DNA from: Antarctobacter aquimaris
Lineage (GTDB): Bacteria; Pseudomonadota; Alphaproteobacteria; Rhodobacterales; Rhodobacteraceae
Direction of reading: 5' to 3'
NCBI RefSeq assembly: GCF_900184945.1
Contig: NZ_FXYF01000005.1
Coordinates: 124,001 to 188,000, forward strand
DNA: 64,000 nt
The notes beneath the pieces are model-generated. The model had not been told where the DNA came from. It saw only the letters and a program-made list of their open reading frames with translations, and searched no databases. Below, piece after piece: positions 7,737 to 17,013 of this stretch (position 1 is its first letter; each line of letters starts with the position of its first letter). Both the position numbers and the translations under genes were made by a program.

Positions 7737-8402
7737 ATGAAAATGACGTTGCCCAACCTCCTGACGATCCTGCGCCTGGTCGCCGCCCCCGGGGTTGCGA
7801 TCATGTTCCTGTATTTCGCGCGGCCGCTGGCGGACTGGTGCGCGCTGGTGCTGTTCCTGACCGCCGCGATCACCGACTGGTTCGACGGCCACCTGGCGCG
7901 CAGCTGGCAGCAGATCACCAAGCTGGGCACCATGCTGGATCCGATCGCCGACAAGGCGATGGTGCTGATCGCGCTCATGGTCATCGTCGGATTTTCCTCG
8001 TGGTCTCCGTGGCTTGTCCTGCCGGCCACGATGATCGTCTTCCGCGAGGTCTTTGTCTCGGGCCTGCGCGAATTCCTGGGCACCACCGCCGGAACGCTGA
8101 AGGTCACCAAGCTGGCCAAGTGGAAGACCACGGCGCAGATGGTGGCCATCGCCGTGCTGTTTGCGCAGGGCATCTTCGAGCACTATCTTGTCATGTCGAG
8201 CATGGGCATGGACGACCAGATCATCCGCCAGGTACTGGACGGCGAGATCCCGGACCACATGGGCCTGCTGTGGAAATACCACGGCATGATCTGGTCCGGC
8301 CAGGGCGGGCTGGTGCTGCTGTGGATCGCGGCGGCGTTGACCATGGTCACCGGCTGGGATTACTTCCGCAAGGCCATGCCGCATCTGAAGGAGGATCGCT
8401 GA
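7737..8402 (+). CDS. pgsA: CDP-diacylglycerol-glycerol-3-phosphate 3-phosphatidyltransferase
   Basis: Inner-membrane enzyme that makes phosphatidylglycerol phosphate, the committed step to phosphatidylglycerol and cardiolipin. The 221-residue protein has several membrane helices. The CDP-alcohol phosphotransferase motif is intact near residue 45-68: D-x2-DG-x2-AR, then G-x3-D-x3-D, read here in DWFDGHLAR and GTMLDPIAD. The beginning KMTLPNLLTILRLVAAPG is characteristic of PgsA. Its start is preceded by AGGAAGACAGCG. The stop codon overlaps the moaD start (TGATG), so lipid and molybdopterin genes share a transcript here, a gene order I associate with Rhodobacteraceae. Confidence 0.95.
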   Translation: MKMTLPNLLTILRLVAAPGVAIMFLYFARPLADWCALVLFLTAAITDWFDGHLARSWQQITKLGTMLDPIADKAMVLIALMVIVGFSSWSPWLVLPATMIVFREVFVSGLREFLGTTAGTLKVTKLAKWKTTAQMVAIAVLFAQGIFEHYLVMSSMGMDDQIIRQVLDGEIPDHMGLLWKYHGMIWSGQGGLVLLWIAAALTMVTGWDYFRKAMPHLKEDR

Positions 8403-8647
8403 TGGACGTGCTGTATTTCGCCTGGGTGCGCGAGCGCATCGGCCTGCCGCGCGAACGGATCGAGACCCAGGCCGCCACCGTCGCCGACCTGGTGGCCGAG
8501 CTGCGCGCCCGCGAGGACCGTTACGAGGCCGCCTTTGCCGACCTCAGCGCGCTGCGCGTCGCCGTCGACCAGGAGCTGACCGATTTCGACGCCCCGCTGT
8601 CCGGCGCGCGCGAGGTCGCGTTTTTCCCGCCGATGACCGGGGGCTGA
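8402..8647 (+). CDS. moaD: Molybdopterin synthase sulfur carrier subunit MoaD
   Basis: Small ubiquitin-fold protein (81 residues) that carries the thiocarboxylate sulfur used to convert precursor Z (cPMP) to molybdopterin. It begins MDVLYFAWVRERIGLPRE, as MoaD proteins do, and ends in the double glycine (FFPPMTGG) whose last residue is adenylated and thiolated. The start overlaps the pgsA stop, and moaE follows 5 nt after its stop, so the two synthase subunits are made together. Length and C-terminus fit the family exactly. Confidence 0.93.
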   Translation: MDVLYFAWVRERIGLPRERIETQAATVADLVAELRAREDRYEAAFADLSALRVAVDQELTDFDAPLSGAREVAFFPPMTGG

Positions 8648-8652
8648 GGCCG

Positions 8653-9096
8653 ATGCGGGTGATCGTGCAGGAGGCGCCGTTCGACTTCGGGGCCGAGGCG
8701 GCGGGCTTTGCCGCCGGGCGGCACGACATGGGCGCGGTCGTCACCTTTACCGGCATCGTGCGGGACCTGAAGGGCGGCGGTTTGCGCGCGATGGAGATCG
8801 AGCATTACCCCGGCATGACGCAGAAGGCGCTGGAAAAGATCGCCGGTGAGGCGGTCGCGCGCTGGTCGCTGGGCGACGTGCTGGTGATCCACCGCTATGG
8901 CCGGATGGAGCCGGGCGAGCAGATCATGATGGTGGCGACCGCAGCGCCGCACCGCAAGGACGCCTTCGAGGCGGCCGAGTACCTGATGGACTACCTCAAG
9001 TCGCGCGCGCCCTTCTGGAAGAAGGAACAGACCGTCGACAATGCCGCCTGGGTCGCCGCGCGGGACGAGGACGAGGACGCGCTGACACGGTGGTAA
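8653..9096 (+). CDS. moaE: Molybdopterin synthase catalytic subunit MoaE
   Basis: Catalytic large subunit of molybdopterin synthase; pairs with the adjacent MoaD to insert two sulfurs into cPMP. The 147-residue protein has the family pattern: GAVVTFTGIVRD near residue 34-45, LRAMEIEHYPGMT near 50-62, VLVIHRYGRMEPGEQIMMV near 78-96, and RKDAFEAAEYLMDYLKSRAPFWKKE near 103-126. The last holds the Lys residues that line the active site. Spacing to moaD is 5 nt. No moaA, moaB or moaC genes are visible nearby. Confidence 0.95.
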   Translation: MRVIVQEAPFDFGAEAAGFAAGRHDMGAVVTFTGIVRDLKGGGLRAMEIEHYPGMTQKALEKIAGEAVARWSLGDVLVIHRYGRMEPGEQIMMVATAAPHRKDAFEAAEYLMDYLKSRAPFWKKEQTVDNAAWVAARDEDEDALTRW

Positions 9097-9146
9097 GGCG
9101 CGCCGGGGTTTGGTAAGAAGTTCTGACCACACCTACGGATTCCAAA

Positions 9147-9914
9147 ATGCCATTCGTCAAGGTCCAGTCCGAAAAGCTGTCCACCGCCGTTGTCCGCCAG
9201 ATCGAGCTTCTGATCCTGCGCGGCGTGCTGCGTCCGGGCGAACGCCTGCCCTCCGAACGGGACCTGTCCGACCAGTTGGGCGTGTCGCGCCCCTCGCTGC
9301 GCGAGGCGGTGGCAGAATTGCAGGAGCGCGGGCTGCTGACCTCCAGGGCCAACGCCGGGATCTTTGTCACCGAGGTGCTGGGCTCGGCCTTTTCGCAGCC
9401 GCTGATCCAGCTGTTTGCCAGCCATGACGAGGCGGTGTTCGACTACCTGTCGTTCCGCCGCGACATGGAGGGGCTGGCCGCCGAGCGCGCGGCGACCCAT
9501 GGCACCGACAGCGATCTCGCCGTGATCGCCGCCGTCTACGCCAAGATGGAAGCCGCCCACGCCAAGCGCAACCCGGCCGAGGAGGCAGGGCTGGACGCCG
9601 AGTTTCACCTGGCGATCATCGAGGCCAGCCACAACGTCATCATGCTGCACATGATGCGGTCGATGTACCAGCTGCTGCGCGAGGGCGTGTTCTACAACCG
9701 GCAGATCCTGTTCAAACAGCGCACCACCCGCGACACGCTGCTGGCGCAGCACCGCGCGATCAACGACTCGCTTCAGGCGCGGGATGCGGCCAGCGCGCGG
9801 GCGGCGGTGGCGGCGCACCTGGACTTTGTCGAGGCGGCCCTGAGCGCCGACCGCAAGGCCGAGAAGAACGAGGCCATCGCCCGCCAGCGGCTGGACCGGG
9901 AAAGCGGGCGCTGA
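9147..9914 (+). CDS. FadR-subfamily GntR transcriptional regulator
   Basis: DNA-binding regulator of 255 residues. The N-terminal winged helix (about 8-75) carries the GntR pattern RQIELLILRGVLRPGERLPSERDLSDQLGVSRPSLREAVAEL, split over the recognition helix. The C-terminal FCD effector domain (about 95-235) shows the all-helical FadR pattern with DAEFHLAIIEASHN and the His of LLAQHRAINDSLQARD, positions that bind metal in FCD proteins. Such regulators usually respond to a carboxylic acid. It ends 2 nt before the stop of the convergent lactate dehydrogenase gene, so regulation of lactate metabolism (as in LldR) is a reasonable guess from context only. Confidence 0.88.
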   Translation: MPFVKVQSEKLSTAVVRQIELLILRGVLRPGERLPSERDLSDQLGVSRPSLREAVAELQERGLLTSRANAGIFVTEVLGSAFSQPLIQLFASHDEAVFDYLSFRRDMEGLAAERAATHGTDSDLAVIAAVYAKMEAAHAKRNPAEEAGLDAEFHLAIIEASHNVIMLHMMRSMYQLLREGVFYNRQILFKQRTTRDTLLAQHRAINDSLQARDAASARAAVAAHLDFVEAALSADRKAEKNEAIARQRLDRESGR

Positions 9915-9916
9915 GG

Positions 9917-12522
<2,606 letters not shown>

Positions 12523-12552
12523 ATCCGTTTCCCTCATGATGAACTGCACCCT

Positions 12553-12891
12553 TCAGAGCGCGTCTGCGTCGGTTTCGCCGGTGCGCACGCGCACGGCCTG
12601 AAGCACGTCGAGCACGAAGATCTTGCCGTCGCCGATCTTGCCGGTCTGCGCGGTGGTCCTGATGGTCTCGATCACCTGATCGGCCATCGACGCGGCGACG
12701 ACGATTTCCAGTTTGATTTTCGGCACGAAATTCACGGCATATTCCGCGCCGCGGTAGATTTCGGTATGGCCGGACTGAGAGCCGAAGCCCTTGATCTCCG
12801 TCACCATCATGCCGCGCACGCCGATGCCGGTGAGGGCTTCGCGCACCTCTTCCAGCTTGAACGGCTTGATCGTTGCAATGATCAGTTTCAC
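12553..12891 (-). CDS. glnK: Nitrogen regulatory protein P-II (GlnK)
   Basis: Trimeric signal protein of 112 residues. The T-loop with the uridylylated Tyr is present in HTEIYRGAEYAVNFVPK (YRGAEY, Tyr near 51), and the ATP-binding block KIGDGKIFVLDV near residue 85-97 is intact. The start MKLIIATIKPFKLEEVREAL is typical. Being upstream of amt with 30 nt between them, it fits GlnK rather than GlnB. Under ammonium excess the unmodified form binds and closes Amt. A GC-N11-GC dyad at 13010-13024 is a candidate NtrC site about 120 nt upstream. Confidence 0.96.
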   Translation of the reverse strand: MKLIIATIKPFKLEEVREALTGIGVRGMMVTEIKGFGSQSGHTEIYRGAEYAVNFVPKIKLEIVVAASMADQVIETIRTTAQTGKIGDGKIFVLDVLQAVRVRTGETDADAL

Positions 12892-13009
12892 CTTGGTCCC
12901 CTTCGGTCTGGCAGGGCACGCCCCGCAGTTTGCCCCCGCAGAAGGACGGTGGCAGAGGGACGAATTGAAGGGAGAAGCCCGGTTTTCGGGAAAATCCGCC
13001 GGCCGGCCT

Positions 13010-13024
13010 GCTCAATATTTGCGC
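13010..13024 (-). promoter_or_regulatory. Candidate NtrC-binding dyad upstream of glnK
   Basis: Minus-strand sequence GCGCAAATATTGAGC has the GC-N11-GC spacing described for NtrC sites in alphaproteobacteria, and its arms GCGCAA and TTGAGC are an imperfect dyad (5 of 6 pairs). It lies about 120 nt before the glnK start. No convincing -24/-12 sigma-54 element was found between them, so activation of a sigma-70 promoter, as reported for Rhodobacter, would have to be assumed. Confidence 0.3.
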
Positions 13025-13150
13025 TGTTTTTCCCTGGCGGTGAATTATTGTGCGAAAAATAAACGTGAGGGCCGCTTGCCGATGGTCAACATTCCTGTCC
13101 AAAGACGATAGACTCGCGCAGCGAGAGCAGGGACGAAGCAGGCAGTTTCA

Positions 13151-15322
13151 ATGAGCACCTCCAAGGGAAAACCCAGGCGGCTGGTGGCGGACCGCCGTTA
13201 TCCGCGCGGCGCGGCGCCGGACAAACAGGCCGCCAAATCCGCCAAGCCGGCCAAGCCGGCCAGGACCCGCAGCCGCCGCACACCGGCCCGGGCGCGGCGC
13301 CGGGGGCCGATCGGGGTGCTGGCGGCGCTGGCGTCGTGGATCGTGCGGCTGGTCTTGCGGGTGACGATTTCGGCCGTGGTGGTGGCGGGGCTGATCCTGG
13401 GCGGGGCGGTGCTGTACACCTACAGTTCGCTGCCCGACCTGTCGCAGGTGCTGGACGGGCGGGCGCGCGGGTCGGTCACGCTGCTGGACCGCGATGGCGA
13501 AGTCTTTGCCCTGCGCGGCGACCAGTTCGGCGGCATCGTCACCGCCGAAAGCGTGTCGCCGCACCTCAAGAACGCGGTTGTCGCCACCGAGGACCGGCGG
13601 TTCTACTGGCACTTCGGCGTCAGCCCGCGCGGCGTGGCCGGCGCCATCCGCATCAACCTGAGCGAGGGGCGCGGGCCGCTGTCGGGGCACGGCGGTTCGA
13701 CCATCACGCAGCAGACCGCCAAGCTGCTGTGCCTTGGCGTCGAATACGACCCGACCGTGTGGAAGAAGGAAGCCGACTACCTCGCCGACTGCCGCGCCGG
13801 TTCGCTCAAGCGCAAGGCGCAGGAGGCGATCTATGCCATGGCCATGGAGGCCAAGTACACCAAGGACGAGATCCTCTCGATCTACCTCAACCGCGCCTAC
13901 ATGGGCAGCGGCGCCTATGGCGCCGAGGCCGCGGCGCAGCGGTATTTCTCGAAACCGGCCAGCGCGCTGAACCCGGCCGAGGCGGCGATGCTGGCGGGGC
14001 TGCTGACCGCGCCCTCGACGCTGGCGCCGACGGCGAACCTCAAGCGCAGCCAGGACCGCGCGGCGACGGTGCTGCGGCTGATGAACGAACAGGGCTACCT
14101 CAGCAACGAGGAAACCCAGCGCTACCAGGACAACCCGGCGGTTCTGTCCGACAACGCATCGGCCATGCGCGGCGGCTATTTCGCCGACTGGGTGATGCAG
14201 TCGGGGCCGGATTTCTTCACCCGCGACACCACCGAAGACGTGATCATCGAAACCACGTTGGACCAGCGCATGCAGCGCGTCACCGCCGAGGCGGTGAACA
14301 AGGTCATGGGCGAAAAGCTGAAAGCCGGGTCCAAGGCCGAGGTCGCGGTGGTGGTGATGTCGGCGGACGGGGCGGTGCGGGCGATGATCGGCGGGCGCGA
14401 CACCGATGCCTCGGGCCTGTTCAACCGGGCGACGCAGGCGGTGCGGCAGACCGGATCGGCGTTCAAGCCGTTTGTCTACGCCACGGCGCTGGAACTGGGC
14501 TATTCGCCGCTGGATACGGTCGAGGATGCGCCCTACTGCCTGAACATCCCCGGGTCGGGCGAATGGTGCCCGGAAAACTACTCGCGCCAGCATTTCGGCC
14601 GGGTGACCCTGGTCGAGGCGCTGGAGAGGTCGCTGAACGTGCCGGCGGTCAAGGTGTCCGAGAGCGTCGGCCGCGACCTGGTGCTGCGGGTGGCGCGCGA
14701 TTTCGGCATCGTGCGCGAGCTGTCGGACACGCCCGCGCTGGCGCTTGGCGCGTCCGAGGCGACTCTGCTGGAGATGACCGGCGCCTATGCCGGCATCCTG
14801 AACGGCGGCTCTTCGGTGACACCCTACGGGCTGCGGGTGCTGCGGCTGAAAGGCCAGCCCGAGCCGCTGATGGGGTCCGGCGGCGGCATCGGCGAACGCG
14901 TGGTGCGCGAGGAAGCGGCCCGACAGCTGGTCTGGATGATGCACAAGGTGGTGACCAGTGGCACCGGCGGCCGCGCCGCCCTGCCCGACCGCCAGGTCGC
15001 CGGCAAGACCGGCACCAGCCAGGAGGCCCGCGACGCCTGGTTCGTCGGCTTCACCGCCGACTACGTGGCCGGCGTCTGGATGGGCTACGACGACAACACG
15101 CCGCTTCAGGGGGTGACGGGCAGCGGGCTGCCGGCGGAGATCTGGCACGAGGTGATGCTGCGCATCCACGAGGGCCTGCCGCCGCGGCCCCTGCCGATGA
15201 CGGAGCCGGTGGCGCCGGTGGTCGTGCAGCCCGAACCGGCGCCGGTCCCGCAACAGGACCGACAACAGCAACGCCAGACCATCCTGGAGCAGGTTCTGCG
15301 GGATCTGCTGGGCGGAAACTGA
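13151..15322 (+). CDS. Class A penicillin-binding protein 1A (glycosyltransferase/transpeptidase)
   Basis: Bifunctional peptidoglycan synthase of 723 residues. A very basic cytoplasmic tail (about 1-58, Lys/Arg/Pro rich) precedes one membrane helix (about 62-88). The GT51 domain follows, with catalytic Glu in ATEDRRFYWHFG and the motif GSTITQQTAKL. An insertion holding two Cys (LLCLGVEYD and ADCRAG) sits inside this domain. The transpeptidase domain has SxxK in TGSAFKPF (about residue 436), SxN in SLNVP and KTG in AGKTGTSQ (about 617), so both activities look intact. The C-terminus is Pro/Gln rich. It is transcribed divergently from glnK and ends before a row of four palindromes. The exact paralogue (PBP1A or a related type) cannot be fixed from sequence alone. 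Confidence 0.93.
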   Translation: MSTSKGKPRRLVADRRYPRGAAPDKQAAKSAKPAKPARTRSRRTPARARRRGPIGVLAALASWIVRLVLRVTISAVVVAGLILGGAVLYTYSSLPDLSQVLDGRARGSVTLLDRDGEVFALRGDQFGGIVTAESVSPHLKNAVVATEDRRFYWHFGVSPRGVAGAIRINLSEGRGPLSGHGGSTITQQTAKLLCLGVEYDPTVWKKEADYLADCRAGSLKRKAQEAIYAMAMEAKYTKDEILSIYLNRAYMGSGAYGAEAAAQRYFSKPASALNPAEAAMLAGLLTAPSTLAPTANLKRSQDRAATVLRLMNEQGYLSNEETQRYQDNPAVLSDNASAMRGGYFADWVMQSGPDFFTRDTTEDVIIETTLDQRMQRVTAEAVNKVMGEKLKAGSKAEVAVVVMSADGAVRAMIGGRDTDASGLFNRATQAVRQTGSAFKPFVYATALELGYSPLDTVEDAPYCLNIPGSGEWCPENYSRQHFGRVTLVEALERSLNVPAVKVSESVGRDLVLRVARDFGIVRELSDTPALALGASEATLLEMTGAYAGILNGGSSVTPYGLRVLRLKGQPEPLMGSGGGIGERVVREEAARQLVWMMHKVVTSGTGGRAALPDRQVAGKTGTSQEARDAWFVGFTADYVAGVWMGYDDNTPLQGVTGSGLPAEIWHEVMLRIHEGLPPRPLPMTEPVAPVVVQPEPAPVPQQDRQQQRQTILEQVLRDLLGGN

Positions 15323-15351
15323 GAGGGGCGCGCGCGGGTCATGCCGGGGGA

Positions 15352-15446
15352 AAAGGGCCTTCGAAGGCCCTTTCTCAACGCGCTTGCAAGCGCGTTTTCA
15401 AGCGGCTTCGAAGCCGCTTGAAAGAAAGGCGTTTCGAAACGCCTTT
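15352..15446. repeat. Four tandem perfect palindromes between convergent genes
   Basis: Four uninterrupted perfect inverted repeats lie almost end to end: 15352-15373 (22 bp, centre TTCGAA), 15377-15396 (20 bp, centre TTGCAA), 15397-15422 (26 bp, centre TTCGAA) and 15425-15446 (22 bp, centre TTCGAA). None has a spacer at its centre. Arms differ between units, so they are not copies of one another. They separate the convergent pbp and mlaC genes. Some could act as two-way terminators: the first and last are flanked by A/T triplets. Confidence 0.9.
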
Positions 15447-15469
15447 CCCGTGCGGGACGGGCGCCGCGC

Positions 15470-16057
15470 TCAGCCTGCCCTGCGCAGGTCCGCGATCAGC
15501 GTGTCGATGTTGCCGCGACGGGCGTCCAGCATGGCGCCGATCTCGGTCCGCTCGGTCAGCAGCATGTCCACGCCCTCGATGAACATGTTGTAGAAACGCT
15601 TCGAGTCGGAGACGTGAAAGCTGACCTCGAACGGGTCGGTGCCCCGCAGGAACGCCGTGCACTGCACCTCGTAGCCGCGGCGGATCGTCTTGACCCTCTG
15701 CACGTCGAGCCGCCCGCCGATAAACTCGCGGAACCGCTTGCCGTACTTGCGCGAGATGTAGCCGGTGAAGGCCTCGGTAAAGGCCTTCTTCTGCGCGTTG
15801 GTCGCGCGCCGCCCGTCCACCCCCAGCGCGGTCGCGGCGATCACCTTGGTGTCGCCGTACTTGACGAAGATGCGTTCGAACTCGCGGAACATGCCCGACT
15901 CGGACTTGCCCGAGGCGATGACGGCGTTGATCTCTTCGACCATCCTGCCAACCAGCGCCGCCGCCTCCTGGCCGCTCAGGGCCAGCGCCGGCGCGGCGGG
16001 CAAGGCGGCCAGCGCCGCTCCGGTGGTGAGGAAGCTGCGTCGTGTCAGGTGAGTCAT
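15470..16057 (-). CDS. MlaC/Ttg2D family phospholipid-binding protein
   Basis: Periplasmic shuttle of the Mla system, carrying phospholipids between outer and inner membrane to keep outer-membrane lipid asymmetry. The 195-residue protein begins with a twin-arginine-like export signal (TRRSFLTTGAALAALPAAPALA). The mature part shows the MlaC pattern: ALGVDGRRATNAQKKAFTEAF (about 77-97), the YISRKYGKRFREF segment and DMLLTERTEI near the C-terminus. It lies 13 nt after mlaA on the same strand, so the two are co-transcribed. The MlaFED transporter genes are not in the window. The name fits the family, although the sequence signatures were compared from memory only. Confidence 0.88.
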   Translation of the reverse strand: MTHLTRRSFLTTGAALAALPAAPALALSGQEAAALVGRMVEEINAVIASGKSESGMFREFERIFVKYGDTKVIAATALGVDGRRATNAQKKAFTEAFTGYISRKYGKRFREFIGGRLDVQRVKTIRRGYEVQCTAFLRGTDPFEVSFHVSDSKRFYNMFIEGVDMLLTERTEIGAMLDARRGNIDTLIADLRRAG

Positions 16058-16070
16058 GACAGTCTCCTGG

Positions 16071-16817
16071 TCAAAATCCTTCGGTGTCCACCGAAAGGGG
16101 GTCGAAATCTGCCCCGCCCGGGGCCTCTTCGCCCAATTCGTGCCGGCGGTTCTGAAGATACATCAGCCGCAGTTGCGCGTAGCTGTCGGCGCTGGCGTAG
16201 ACCGACTCGATGATGCCGTCAAACTGGCTGCGCTCGCCGATCTTGTCCAACCCCTTGGCAACGGTGCCGATGTAGCGTTCCGGCTTGGGTACAACATACG
16301 CCACCGGGTCCGTCAGCAGGTCGACGAGGATACCGGCGGTATCCCGCTCGGTCGAGGGGCCGAGCAGCGGCAGTTCCTGGTAGGCGCCCTCGGGCACGCC
16401 CCAGACGGACAGCGTCTCGCCAAAGCCGGAGTCGTCCGGCGCCAGCCCCCATTCGTTGGCCACGTCGAACAGACCGCCCACCCCGATGGTCGCGTTCAGC
16501 GTAAAGCGCATGGTGTTGGAGGTGGCGCGCACGAGCCGGCCCTGCAACAGCTGGTTGACCACGGTCTGCGGCAGCGACACCGTGTCGGCAAAGGTGGAGA
16601 TCCGATCCTGCGCGAAACCCGGCACCACCCCGGCGTAGCCCGGCCCGTCGCCGGAGAACAGCCGCGTGTCGAGATCGCGGTTGAAGGCATGCACCTTGCG
16701 GTTCTGCGTCTCGTAGGGATCGTGGATGCCTTCGGGAGCGCCGCCCGGTCCCGGCACGGAACACCCGGCCAGGACTGCGGCCACCCCTGCCAGCATCACC
16801 ACCCTGGATCCACGCAT
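16071..16817 (-). CDS. mlaA: MlaA (VacJ) family outer-membrane lipoprotein
   Basis: Outer-membrane component of the Mla pathway that removes misplaced phospholipids from the outer leaflet. The 248-residue protein has a lipoprotein signal with lipobox LAGC (Cys19). The MlaA core follows: DPYETQNRKVHAFNRDLD (about 35-52), then a segment of the NATIGVGGLFDVA type, FGETLSVWGVPEGAYQELPLLGPST and RDTAGILVDLLTDPV. It is the first gene of a two-gene operon with mlaC. The upstream region is shared with the divergent type I secretion genes and contains inverted repeats. Confidence 0.93.
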   Translation of the reverse strand: MRGSRVVMLAGVAAVLAGCSVPGPGGAPEGIHDPYETQNRKVHAFNRDLDTRLFSGDGPGYAGVVPGFAQDRISTFADTVSLPQTVVNQLLQGRLVRATSNTMRFTLNATIGVGGLFDVANEWGLAPDDSGFGETLSVWGVPEGAYQELPLLGPSTERDTAGILVDLLTDPVAYVVPKPERYIGTVAKGLDKIGERSQFDGIIESVYASADSYAQLRLMYLQNRRHELGEEAPGGADFDPLSVDTEGF

Positions 16818-16910
16818 GCCTGTCCGTCCTTTTCAAACCACTTGGGAAAGCCCTTGGGCTCCCCTAAAAGAGTATGTAATTTCGTATCCGATTGCACCCA
16901 ACGAAGGATG

Positions 16911-16981
16911 CCGGAATCTCTTACCATGTGGCACGTTCGCGACATGAATGGAGACAGGGTCAACACTGTCACAGATTCCGG
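16911..16981. promoter_or_regulatory. Nested inverted repeats in the mlaA / type I secretion divergent region
   Basis: CCGGAATCT (16911-16919) and its exact complement AGATTCCGG (16973-16981) bracket a second dyad, GACAG-N8-CTGTC (16953-16970). They could form an RNA stem in the leader of the secretion operon or be operator half-sites. They span the possible upstream start codon at 16948, which argues for the later start at 17014. Confidence 0.4.
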
Positions 16982-17013
16982 CCCGTGACAAAGCGAAGGG
17001 CACCGAGCGGCGC

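Noticed and set aside
13148-15271. Long open frame antisense to the penicillin-binding protein gene
   Set aside because: Shadow frame with Arg/His/Gly-rich translation and no motifs; the plus-strand gene has all catalytic boxes.
15352-15446. CRISPR array as explanation for the row of palindromes
   Set aside because: The units are not copies of one repeat, there are no spacers of constant length and no cas genes are near.
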